Below, one piece after another: positions 1 to 9,067 of a stretch of 64,000 bases of DNA (position 1 is the first letter of the stretch; each line of letters begins with the position of its first letter). The position numbers were made by a program, and so were the translations under genes. A model generated the notes under the pieces. That model did no database searches. It was not told the origin of the DNA and saw nothing but the letters and a program-made list of their open reading frames with translations. Location of the stretch: NCBI RefSeq assembly GCF_021491355.1, contig NZ_JAKENF010000002.1:806001-870000 (forward strand), given 5' to 3'. This stretch comes from Alitabrizicola rongguiensis (lineage in GTDB: Bacteria; Pseudomonadota; Alphaproteobacteria; Rhodobacterales; Rhodobacteraceae).

Positions 1-1
1 C

Positions 2-484
2 GTCCCCGACGGCAAGGGGAAGGCCACCTATGCCAACGGGCTCGTCTATGTCGGCGATTTCAAGGACGCCAAGATCGACGGGACAGGCACGATGACCTAT
101 CCCGACGGCTACAAATACGAAGGCCAGTGGGTCGACGGCCAGCGGCAGGGACAGGGCACGGCGACCTATGCCGATGGTACGGTCTACAAGGGGTCCTTCG
201 TCGCCGGCCAGCGCGAGGGCCAGGGCGAGATCACCATGGCCGACGGCTTCAAATATGTCGGCGAGTGGAAGGCGGGCGAAATCGATGGCAAGGGAATTGC
301 CACCTACCCGAATGGCGACGTCTATGAGGGCACGTTCCGCGCAGGCAAGCGTCAGGGTCAGGGTGTCATGCGCTACAAGACAGGCCAGGAAACCGGGGGC
401 GAATGGAAGGACGGCGCCTTGACCGCCCCGGCTCCCGCTGCGACCGAGGGCGCCACCACTGAAGGTCAGGCGACCGGCAACTGA
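2..484 (+). CDS. MORN-repeat protein, 3' part
   Basis: The gene enters from the left edge: the frame is open from base 2 and stops with TGA at 482-484, so the N-terminus is missing. About 130-160 residues consist of tandem units of about 23 residues with the MORN pattern Y-x-G-x-(F/W)-x-x-G-x-x-x-G-x-G, for example YEGQWVDGQRQGQG and YVGEWKAGEIDGKG, and end in a short Ala/Thr/Pro-rich tail. MORN proteins of bacteria are usually exported or membrane-associated repeat proteins with unclear partners. No catalytic domain is visible here, and any signal peptide would lie outside the window. An ATG at 92 sits within the repeats and is unlikely to be the start. Confidence 0.8.
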   Translation, partial: VPDGKGKATYANGLVYVGDFKDAKIDGTGTMTYPDGYKYEGQWVDGQRQGQGTATYADGTVYKGSFVAGQREGQGEITMADGFKYVGEWKAGEIDGKGIATYPNGDVYEGTFRAGKRQGQGVMRYKTGQETGGEWKDGALTAPAPAATEGATTEGQATGN

Positions 485-488
485 CGGC

Positions 489-2021
489 TCAGACCGTCTC
501 CCCCACCTCCAGCCGGGCCAGGATGTCCCCGGCCCGGTCAAGGATCGCGGTCCGTTGGCCTGCATCCATCCGGTCCCAGTTGCGATAGATCGGAGTCATT
601 CGCGGATTTCTGGCAAACCTCTCGCGGTGACGCGACAGGAAGTGCCAGTACAAGGGATTGAACGGGCAGGCATTCGGGCTGCTGCGATCGGTCACGTCAT
701 AGGCGCAGCCCCCGCAGTAGTCCGACATGCGGTTGATATAGGCGCCGGATGCGGCATAGGGCTTGGACCCGACCATGCCGCCATCAGCAAACTGGCTCAT
801 CCCGATGGTGTTCGGAGCCTCGACCCATTCCAGAGCATCCGCGTAGACAGACAGATACCAGTCATGCACGTCGGCCGGGTCGAGCCCGGCCAGAAGCGCG
901 AAGTTTCCGGTGACCATCAGACGCTGAATATGATGCGCATAGGCCATGTCGCGAGTCTGCGCGACGACCTGCGAAAGGCACCGCATCCGCGTCTCGCTTC
1001 CCCAATAGAGCGGTGGCAGAGGGCGGTGATGGTCGAGTGCATTGCTCGCCGGATAGCCCGGTCCGGCAAGCGACCAGATTCCGCGGATGAATTCGCGCCA
1101 GCCAAGGATCTGGCGGATGAAGCCCTCGACCGCGTTCAGGGGCGCCCGACCCGCCCGCCACTCCGCCTCGGCCCGGCGGCAGACCTCCATCGGATCGAGA
1201 AGACCGAGGTTCAGGCTGGGAGAGATCAATGCATGTGACAGTGTCGGATCGCCGCTCAGCATCGCGTCCTGCTCGTCGCCAAATCGCGGCAGCGACTGGC
1301 GCAGGAAATGGGCCAGTGCCTGTTCCGCCTGGTCGGGATCGGTCGCCCAGCCGAACGGGCGAAGGCTGCCGAAGTGCCGCGGAAATCGGTGCTCGACGGC
1401 CTCCAGCACCTCCTCCGTCACGGCATCTGGCGGGAAGCGCAGGGGCGCGGCGCGGAACAGGTCGGGCTGGGCAGGCTTGCGGTTTTCCGCATCGAAGTTC
1501 CAGTGACCGCCTGCCGGCTTGGTGCCCTCCATCAGAAGCCCGGTCCGGCGCCGCATCTCGCGATAGAAATGCTCCATGCGCAGCTGTGTCCGCCCCTCGG
1601 CCCATACCGCAAACTCGGCCTCGGAACAGATGAAACGGTCGTCGGCGAGCAGCGAGACCGGCAAAGGCGCGGCCTCGAGATCGTGGATGACCCGCCATTC
1701 ACCCGGTCGCGTGGCGATTACCTCCTGTGCCCCGGTTTCGGCGGCCCGGCGCAGGAGCTCGCCGACAAGGCTTTGCGAGTTCCGGGCGTCGTCCAGACGC
1801 GAGTAGAGAACGCGCCAGCCGTGCTTTTCCAGCCGCGCGGCATGCTTGCGCATGGCTGTGAAGATCAGCGCGATCTTCTGGGGGTGATGGCGAACTGACT
1901 CCGCCTCGGCCGCCACCTCGGCCATGACGACGATGTCGCGGGCCGGATCGGCGGAGCGGAGCGCAGCGATCCGTGGCGTCAGTTGGTCGCCAAGAACAAG
2001 GACAAGGCGAGGATTCACCAC
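489..2021 (-). CDS. FeS-type bacterial cryptochrome/(6-4) photolyase (PhrB/CryB class)
   Basis: Predicted 510-residue flavoprotein of the iron-sulfur cryptochrome/photolyase class (Agrobacterium PhrB, R. sphaeroides CryB), which repairs (6-4) photoproducts or acts in light signalling. The N-terminus LVLVLGDQLTP is typical of the antenna domain. Four cysteines, C348, C436, C439 and C452, have the same spacing as the PhrB [4Fe-4S] ligands (350/438/441/454), so the cluster should be intact. The start is GTG: two adjacent GTGs (2021 and 2018) follow an AGGAG, and the second would give a 4-base GTGA overlap with the upstream SDR gene. It is probably translated by coupling with that gene. Family assignment is firm; whether it repairs DNA or senses light cannot be told from sequence. 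Confidence 0.9.
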   Translation of the reverse strand: MVNPRLVLVLGDQLTPRIAALRSADPARDIVVMAEVAAEAESVRHHPQKIALIFTAMRKHAARLEKHGWRVLYSRLDDARNSQSLVGELLRRAAETGAQEVIATRPGEWRVIHDLEAAPLPVSLLADDRFICSEAEFAVWAEGRTQLRMEHFYREMRRRTGLLMEGTKPAGGHWNFDAENRKPAQPDLFRAAPLRFPPDAVTEEVLEAVEHRFPRHFGSLRPFGWATDPDQAEQALAHFLRQSLPRFGDEQDAMLSGDPTLSHALISPSLNLGLLDPMEVCRRAEAEWRAGRAPLNAVEGFIRQILGWREFIRGIWSLAGPGYPASNALDHHRPLPPLYWGSETRMRCLSQVVAQTRDMAYAHHIQRLMVTGNFALLAGLDPADVHDWYLSVYADALEWVEAPNTIGMSQFADGGMVGSKPYAASGAYINRMSDYCGGCAYDVTDRSSPNACPFNPLYWHFLSRHRERFARNPRMTPIYRNWDRMDAGQRTAILDRAGDILARLEVGETV

Positions 2022-2680
2022 GCGATCTCCTGCCCGGCATAGTCGAAAAAGCCGCCGGTCTGGGCGGGTGTCAGCCCGTCCATCACCCGGTTGAGGTTCA
2101 TGGCCGCCTCTTGCGGCGACACCGCCGGATGCTTGCCGCGCTGGACCACACCGAAGTCTGTGGCCACCGTGCCCGGATGCAGAACCGCCACCGTCGCCTG
2201 CGGGTGGGTCCGAGCCACCTCGATCGCGGCGGTGTGGAACAGCTGGTTCAACGCGGCCTTGGCGGCCCGGTAGGAGTACCAGCCCCCCAGCCTGTTGTCG
2301 CCGATCGAGCCGACCCGCGCGGACAGCGCCGCGAACTGTGCAGGACGGTCACGCGGCAGAAGGCGGAGCGTGTGCTTTAAGATCAGCACGGGGCCAAGCG
2401 CATTCAACGCGATCTGGGCGGCGAAAACCCCGGGATCTATGGCCTTCAGGGTCTTCTCCGGTCCGGCACCGTCGATCTCCAGCGCGCCGGTCGCCACGAC
2501 GATCCGGTCAAAGGGCGCGGCCAAGGGCTGCAGCAGCCGGACGATGCCGGCCTCGTCTGTAACGTCAAGACCGTCATCGCGGCGCGAAAGCCCAGTTACA
2601 TTCCATCCCCGTGCAGACAGGTCTGCCGCCAAGGCAGCGCCAATGCCTCCCGATGCGCCGATCACCAAGGCCCGCTTCAT
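2015..2680 (-). CDS. SDR family NAD(P)-dependent oxidoreductase
   Basis: 221-residue short-chain dehydrogenase/reductase. The N-terminal Rossmann glycine motif is GASGGIGAALA (residues 8-18). An N-A-x-G-like segment (ALNALGP) follows, and the catalytic region has Ser and the YxxxK motif (YSYRAAKAALNQ). Start chosen at the ATG at 2680, preceded by AGGAGGGTGC; the frame stays open upstream across the antisense of leuA, but that extension has no protein character. It overlaps the photolyase start by several bases, so the two form a coupled pair. Similar SDRs (C-factor/CsgA-like) often accompany CryB-type photolyases in Rhodobacteraceae, which is inference here. Substrate unknown. Confidence 0.88.
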   Translation of the reverse strand: MKRALVIGASGGIGAALAADLSARGWNVTGLSRRDDGLDVTDEAGIVRLLQPLAAPFDRIVVATGALEIDGAGPEKTLKAIDPGVFAAQIALNALGPVLILKHTLRLLPRDRPAQFAALSARVGSIGDNRLGGWYSYRAAKAALNQLFHTAAIEVARTHPQATVAVLHPGTVATDFGVVQRGKHPAVSPQEAAMNLNRVMDGLTPAQTGGFFDYAGQEIAW

Positions 2681-2754
2681 GCACCCTCCTGCAAAGCTGC
2701 GGGTCGAGCTAGACCATGCTCCCCCAATGACCAGTGAAGCGCCGGAAAAAACTT

Positions 2755-2776
2755 GCGAAAGAGCCTTCCCTTTCGC
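2755..2776. promoter_or_regulatory. Inverted repeat GCGAAAG-N8-CTTTCGC between SDR and leuA
   Basis: A perfect 7-base inverted repeat (arms 2755-2761 and 2770-2776, 8-base spacer) lies in the divergent region between the SDR gene and the leuA leader. A TATAGT hexamer follows at 2788-2793, 8-13 bases before the leader-peptide ATG. The position suits an operator or promoter element for leuA or for both directions. It could also be a short RNA hairpin. No regulator is identified. Confidence 0.35.
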
Positions 2777-2801
2777 GTTTGCCTCCGTATAGTCCGGCGC
2801 C

Positions 2802-2888
2802 ATGAAACGGGATCGGCACATCCTCACCGCCATGGACGCGCGTCGCGCGGCCCTCCCCCGTGCGCTTCTTCTCCTTAGCAGCCTCTGA
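2802..2888 (+). CDS. leuL: leuA leader peptide (28 aa, Leu-rich)
   Basis: Short frame ATG 2802 to TGA 2888 encoding 28 residues. Seven are Leu, including four in a row (codons CTT CTT CTC CTT at 2865-2876) followed by Ser-Ser-Leu-stop. It lies 74 bases before leuA and is followed by mutually exclusive hairpins. This is the layout of amino-acid leader peptides in which ribosome stalling at leucine codons reports charged tRNA-Leu supply. Leader-peptide attenuation of leu genes is established in proteobacteria; that this frame is translated is inferred from codon content and position. No strong Shine-Dalgarno is visible, so the leader could be nearly leaderless. Confidence 0.75.
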   Translation: MKRDRHILTAMDARRAALPRALLLLSSL

Positions 2889-2929
2889 GCGTGCCCTTGG
2901 GCGCGACCGCTCGGAGGTGACCAGCGCCC
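2887..2929 (+). promoter_or_regulatory. Alternative hairpins of the leuA attenuator
   Basis: Right after the leader stop, two stems compete. Stem 1 pairs GAGCG (2887-2891) with CGCTC (2908-2912), with an inner GCC/GGC stem. Stem 2 pairs GGGCGC (2899-2904) with GCGCCC (2924-2929). They share 2899-2904, so only one can form. No U-run follows, so the switch may act on leuA translation or through Rho rather than as a classic intrinsic terminator. The CTTCTTC of the Leu codon run (2865-2871) is also perfectly complementary to GAAGAAG (2945-2951) in the leuA ribosome-binding region. Confidence 0.55.
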
Positions 2930-2962
2930 GGGACAGAAGCTGAGGAAGAAGGACTTTCCGAG

Positions 2963-4537
2963 ATGACCGACAAGAGCACGCAAGACCGCGTCCTGATTTT
3001 CGACACCACGCTGCGCGACGGGGAACAGTCGCCGGGCGCGACCATGACCCATGAGGAAAAGCTGGAGATCGCCCAACTCCTCGACGAGATGGGCGTCGAC
3101 ATCATCGAGGCGGGCTTTCCCATCGCCTCGGAGGGCGATTTCGCCGCTGTGAGCGAGATCGCCAAGCTGGCAAAGAACGCCACGATCTGCGGTCTGGCAC
3201 GCGCCAACTACAAGGACATCGACCGCTGCTGGGAGGCGGTGCGCCACGCAAGATCGCCGCGCATCCACACCTTCATTGGCACCTCGCCGCTCCACCGCGC
3301 CATTCCGAATCTCGACATGGACCAGATGGCCGAGCGGATCCACGACACCGTGACCCATGCGCGCAACCTCTGCGACAATGTGCAGTGGTCGCCGATGGAC
3401 GCAACGCGGACGGAAGCGGACTACCTCTGCCGGGTGGTCGAGATCGCGATCAAGGCGGGCGCCACGACGATCAACATCCCCGATACGGTCGGATACACCT
3501 ATCCGCGCGAAAGCGCGAAGATCATCGCCATGTTGAAAGAGCGGGTGCCGGGCGCCGACGACATCATCTTCGCGACCCATTGCCACAATGACCTTGGCAT
3601 GGCGACGGCGAACGCGCTGGCAGCTGTCGAAGCCGGGGCGCGGCAGATCGAATGCACGATCAATGGTCTTGGCGAACGTGCCGGCAACACCGCGCTGGAA
3701 GAAGTGGTCATGGCGCTGAAGGTCCGCAACGACATCCTGCCCTTCCGCACCGGCATCGACACCACCAAGATCATGAACATCTCGCGTCGTGTCTCGACCG
3801 TCTCGGGCTTCCCGGTGCAGTTCAACAAGGCGATCGTCGGCAAGAACGCCTTCCTGCATGAAAGCGGCATCCATCAGGACGGCGTGCTGAAGAACGTCGA
3901 GACCTTCGAGATCATGCGCCCCGAGGATATCGGGCTGACGGCGAAGAACATCGCCATGGGCAAGCATTCGGGCCGAGCTGCGTTGCGCTCGAAGATGAAG
4001 GAACTGGGCGTCGATCTGGCCGACAACCAGCTGAATGACCTCTTCGTGCGGTTCAAGGCTCTCGCCGACCGCAAGAAGGAAATCTACGACGACGACCTGC
4101 TCGCGCTGGTCGCAGATTCCGAGACGCACGAGACCCACGACACCCTGCAGGTCAAGCGCCTGCGGGTCATCTGCGGCACCGACGGCCCGCAGGAGGCCGA
4201 GCTTACGCTGTCGATCGACGGGGTGGACCATTCCATCGACGCGACCGGCGATGGCCCGGTGGACGCGGCCTTCAACGCGGTCAAGATGCTCTATCCCCAC
4301 CGCGCGCGGCTGCAGCTCTACCAGGTCCATGCGGTGACCGAAGGCACGGATGCGCAGGCAACCGTTTCGGTGCGGATCGAGGAAGACGGGCGCATCGCCA
4401 CGGGCCAGTCTGCGGACACCGATACCATCGTGGCGAGTGTGAAGGCCTATGTGAACGCGCTGAACCGGCTGATCGTGCGGCGGACCAAGTCTGCGCCCGA
4501 CAGCGACGTTAAATCGATCAACTACCGCGACGCCTGA
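2963..4537 (+). CDS. leuA: 2-isopropylmalate synthase
   Basis: 524 residues, the usual length of bacterial LeuA. It condenses acetyl-CoA with 2-ketoisovalerate, the first committed step of leucine synthesis, in the cytoplasm. The HMGL-like TIM barrel begins with DTTLRDGEQSPG (about residues 13-24). The metal-binding H-x-H lies in the segment THCHNDLGMA (H206, H208), followed by the signature LGERAGN. The C-terminal third (about 390-515) is the leucine-binding regulatory domain, so feedback inhibition is likely in addition to the upstream leader control. Ribosome site GAGGAAGAAGGA, 9 bases before ATG. It converges tail-to-tail with the acyltransferase gene, with 5 bases between stops. Confidence 0.97.
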   Translation: MTDKSTQDRVLIFDTTLRDGEQSPGATMTHEEKLEIAQLLDEMGVDIIEAGFPIASEGDFAAVSEIAKLAKNATICGLARANYKDIDRCWEAVRHARSPRIHTFIGTSPLHRAIPNLDMDQMAERIHDTVTHARNLCDNVQWSPMDATRTEADYLCRVVEIAIKAGATTINIPDTVGYTYPRESAKIIAMLKERVPGADDIIFATHCHNDLGMATANALAAVEAGARQIECTINGLGERAGNTALEEVVMALKVRNDILPFRTGIDTTKIMNISRRVSTVSGFPVQFNKAIVGKNAFLHESGIHQDGVLKNVETFEIMRPEDIGLTAKNIAMGKHSGRAALRSKMKELGVDLADNQLNDLFVRFKALADRKKEIYDDDLLALVADSETHETHDTLQVKRLRVICGTDGPQEAELTLSIDGVDHSIDATGDGPVDAAFNAVKMLYPHRARLQLYQVHAVTEGTDAQATVSVRIEEDGRIATGQSADTDTIVASVKAYVNALNRLIVRRTKSAPDSDVKSINYRDA

Positions 4538-4542
4538 GGCGG

Positions 4543-5538
4543 CTAGAGCACCGGCAGGCGGCGGTTCATCCGCACAAGGACCGCCGCCAGCGCAGCCGAC
4601 ACGACCAGACAGCAGATCACCTTCGGCGTGGCGGAAAGCCCGGCATGGGCACCAAGCGCTTTAAGAACCAGCACGTGAACCAGATAGAGGCCTGTCGCGA
4701 ACTGGGCCAGATCCTTGCCAGGGATCTGCACGGGCACGTTCAGGCGCATCGCCCAAAGCAACAGGGCTGGCGCCACAAGGTAAAGCGAGAAGAGCAGGTC
4801 GAAGGTTTCGCGCGCGCCGGCAAGACGCAGGTTCAAGGCGGCTTCGACTGATAGCGAGGCAAACCCGAAGCTGAGGGCGCCGACAAGCGTCCACGTGGAA
4901 ATCCGCAACCCCATCTCGTGCCGAGCCAGGAGAAAGCCGATGGTGAGGAACGGAAAACCAAAGAGCAGAAAGTTCCGATAGACCAGGAGTTGGTTCAGCC
5001 GACGGTCCATGTCGTCACCCAGCAGGTGGTAGTTACCGGCATACTGAATTGCCAGGCCAAGCAGCACGAACGGCAGGACCACCGCCAGAAGTTGGGCCGT
5101 AGACCAGGCGCGAACGGCAAAGAGCATCGCCCCCGCCAACGCGAGCGCGATCAGGAACCACAGATGGTAGTAGCCGAATGCAAGGCGCCCGCAGAGACCT
5201 GCCAAAGTCGGTTGCGTCGTCGGCCACCATTGAAAGACGTAGATCGCCATCCAGAGCACGTAGAGCCAAAGGACGTGGCGGACCCATCGTCCGAAGCCCC
5301 GCCGATCCATGCGCTGCAAATAGTAGCCGCTTATGAGGAAGAAGACCGGCACTGCGACCCGGAACAGCCCCTCGACAAGCAAGTAGCTCGCGCGCTGGTC
5401 CACGTCAGACAGGAAGTGGCCGTGCAGCCCGACAACCATCAAGGCCATGCAGATCCGCAGCAGGTCCAGCCCGACCGTGCGGCTCGTGTCAGCGGCCTCC
5501 GTCCCGCGATAGAGTTCAAAACCCCGTGAAGTGCTCAT
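4543..5538 (-). CDS. Acyltransferase family 3 membrane protein
   Basis: 331-residue polytopic protein of the acyltransferase_3 (OafA/WecH-like) family, which O-acylates sugars or envelope polymers in the inner membrane. The N-terminal region has the family pattern: GLDLLRICMALMVVGLHGH with the conserved Arg and His, then FFLISGYYL. About ten hydrophobic segments follow. There is no C-terminal SGNH domain, so it is the short form. Start ATG 5538. A palindromic TTAA-N7-TTAA element lies about 40 bases upstream. Substrate unknown; neighbours do not include a polysaccharide cluster. Confidence 0.88.
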   Translation of the reverse strand: MSTSRGFELYRGTEAADTSRTVGLDLLRICMALMVVGLHGHFLSDVDQRASYLLVEGLFRVAVPVFFLISGYYLQRMDRRGFGRWVRHVLWLYVLWMAIYVFQWWPTTQPTLAGLCGRLAFGYYHLWFLIALALAGAMLFAVRAWSTAQLLAVVLPFVLLGLAIQYAGNYHLLGDDMDRRLNQLLVYRNFLLFGFPFLTIGFLLARHEMGLRISTWTLVGALSFGFASLSVEAALNLRLAGARETFDLLFSLYLVAPALLLWAMRLNVPVQIPGKDLAQFATGLYLVHVLVLKALGAHAGLSATPKVICCLVVSAALAAVLVRMNRRLPVL

Positions 5539-5576
5539 TGGCCACCCGGCTATGAACGAGGGGTGGCAGCGCGAAG

Positions 5577-5592
5577 TTAATGAATCGTTAAC
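5577..5592. promoter_or_regulatory. CtrA-like box TTAA-N7-TTAAC
   Basis: GTTAA (5576-5580), 7 bases, then TTAAC (5588-5592) gives TTAA-N7-TTAA on both strands. That matches the known alphaproteobacterial CtrA binding pattern. It lies between the YoaK-family gene and the acyltransferase gene (both minus strand), 38-53 bases upstream of the acyltransferase ATG. In a genome this GC-rich the match is unlikely to be incidental, but binding is inferred. Confidence 0.45.
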
Positions 5593-5617
5593 AGCCTCTG
5601 ATGGGCAAGCAGCAACC

Positions 5618-7549
<1,932 letters not shown>

Positions 7550-7602
7550 TTTCAGGCCCCGTTTCGCGCGGGGCAGGCTCTCGCGCCGGAGACCAATGAA
7601 CC

Positions 7603-8535
7603 TTGGCCAGGGACCGGACATCGCCGGAAGAATACACGCGCCCGCTGCGACGGATCCTCGTCGGCGGACTTGTGTTTCTGTTGCTTGCCCTGTTCCTGCT
7701 TTGGCGGATCGACAGCCCCAGGGTCGAACGGTTCCGCGCTGCCCTGGTCGACCGCGTCGTGCCGTCTTTTGCCTGGGCCATGCTGCCGATCACCAAGGCG
7801 GCGGAAATGGTCGAGAACTTCCAGTCCTACACCCGGATCTACGAGCAGAACCAGGAACTGCGCCGCGAGCTTCAGCAGATGAAAGCCTGGCGCGAAGCGG
7901 CGCTGCAGCTTGAACAGAAGAACGCGCGGCTTCTGGACCTGAACCAGGTGCGGCTGGATCCGAAACTCACGCATGTGACCGGGGTCGTGCTGGCGGACTC
8001 AGGATCTCCGTTCCGGCAATCCGTCCTACTGAACGTCGGTGCTCGGGACGGCATCCGCGACGGCTGGGCCACGATGGACGGTATCGGGCTGGTCGGCCGA
8101 ATCTCTGGCGTCGGCCAGACCACGAGCCGCGTGATCCTGCTGACTGACAGCAACAGCCGGATCCCTGTAACCGTTCAGCCATCCGGGCAAAAGGCGCTCC
8201 TTTCGGGCGACAATACCTCGGCGCCGCCACTTGAATTCCTTGAAAAACAGGATCTTGTCCGTCCTGGCGACCGGGTCATCAGCTCGGGAGACGGCGGTGT
8301 CTTTCCGGCCGGACTCCTCGTCGGACAGGTGGCGCTCGGTGTGGACGGGCGGCTGCGGGTGCGCCTTGCCGCCGATTACGAGCGGCTCGAATTCCTCCGC
8401 GTCTTGCGCAGCCATGAAAGCGAAACCATCCATGAGACCGGCGCTCTGATCCCCCCGCCCGTTGCCCCCATGGTCTCCGGACCAATGCCAGAGGCGGACG
8501 CATCTCCGCCGACCACGGGAGGTGCCGGTGGCTGA
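7603..8535 (+). CDS. mreC: Rod shape-determining protein MreC
   Basis: 310 residues: a short cytoplasmic N-terminus with basic residues, one transmembrane segment (about residues 20-38, VGGLVFLLLALFLLW), a coiled coil (about 65-110, rich in Glu/Gln/Lys), then the periplasmic beta domain. A Pro/Ala-rich tail ends the protein. MreC bridges MreB and the periplasmic PBP2. The most plausible start is TTG at 7603, with GGAG 11 bases upstream; no in-frame ATG precedes the membrane segment. The end overlaps mreD by 8 bases. Confidence 0.93.
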   Translation: MARDRTSPEEYTRPLRRILVGGLVFLLLALFLLWRIDSPRVERFRAALVDRVVPSFAWAMLPITKAAEMVENFQSYTRIYEQNQELRRELQQMKAWREAALQLEQKNARLLDLNQVRLDPKLTHVTGVVLADSGSPFRQSVLLNVGARDGIRDGWATMDGIGLVGRISGVGQTTSRVILLTDSNSRIPVTVQPSGQKALLSGDNTSAPPLEFLEKQDLVRPGDRVISSGDGGVFPAGLLVGQVALGVDGRLRVRLAADYERLEFLRVLRSHESETIHETGALIPPPVAPMVSGPMPEADASPPTTGGAGG

Positions 8536-9067
8536 AAGCCTCCCCTCGACCGTCTGGGGCTATCGCGGGCTCTATGTGCTGATCGCCGCGATGCTGCTGT
8601 TCCTGCGGCTGCTTCCGCTTGGCTCCGAAGCCGGAAGCTGGCCGGGGCCGAACCTGCTTCTGGCTATGACTTTCGCCTGGGTCCTGCGTCGGCCGGACTA
8701 CGTGCCTGCGCTCTTGATCGCTGTCGTCATCCTGCTGGAAGACATGCTGACGATGCGCCCGCCGGGCCTTTGGGCCGCGATCGTCGTGGTGGCAGCCGAG
8801 TTCCTGCGAGGACGCGCCAACCTTACGCGCGAGGTCAGCTTCATCATTGAATGGCTGATCGTCGGTGTCGTGATGGCCGCATCCGTGTTGGCCTATCGCC
8901 TTTTCCTGTCGTTGGTGATGCTGCCGCAGGTCAGCCTTGGGCAAAGCCTGATCCAGCTGGTGCTGACCATCCTGAGCTATCCCGTTGTCGTTGCCGTGTC
9001 GCGGCTGGCTCTCGGGGTGCGAAAACCGGCTACCGGCGAGGTCGACGCCTATGGGAGGCGGCTGTGA
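8528..9067 (+). CDS. mreD: Rod shape-determining protein MreD
   Basis: 179 residues, almost entirely hydrophobic, with five or six membrane segments, matching MreD size and character. The start is GTG at 8528, preceded by GGGAGGTGCCG, inside the last codons of mreC. An upstream in-frame ATG at 8462 would give a Pro/Arg-rich, non-MreD N-terminus. MreD connects MreC with the elongasome. The stop overlaps the PBP2 GTG start (GTGA), so translation is coupled. Confidence 0.9.
   Translation: MAESLPSTVWGYRGLYVLIAAMLLFLRLLPLGSEAGSWPGPNLLLAMTFAWVLRRPDYVPALLIAVVILLEDMLTMRPPGLWAAIVVVAAEFLRGRANLTREVSFIIEWLIVGVVMAASVLAYRLFLSLVMLPQVSLGQSLIQLVLTILSYPVVVAVSRLALGVRKPATGEVDAYGRRL

Noticed and set aside
2681-2801. 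RpoE-type promoter for the photolyase operon
   Set aside because: Photolyase genes in Rhodobacter can be RpoE targets, but no TGATCC with a suitable -10 occurs upstream of the SDR gene.
2681-4330. Long minus-strand open frame upstream of the SDR gene, antisense to leuA
   Set aside because: It is His/Arg/Asp-rich with no protein character, mirrors high-GC leuA codons, and the SDR start at 2680 has its own ribosome site.
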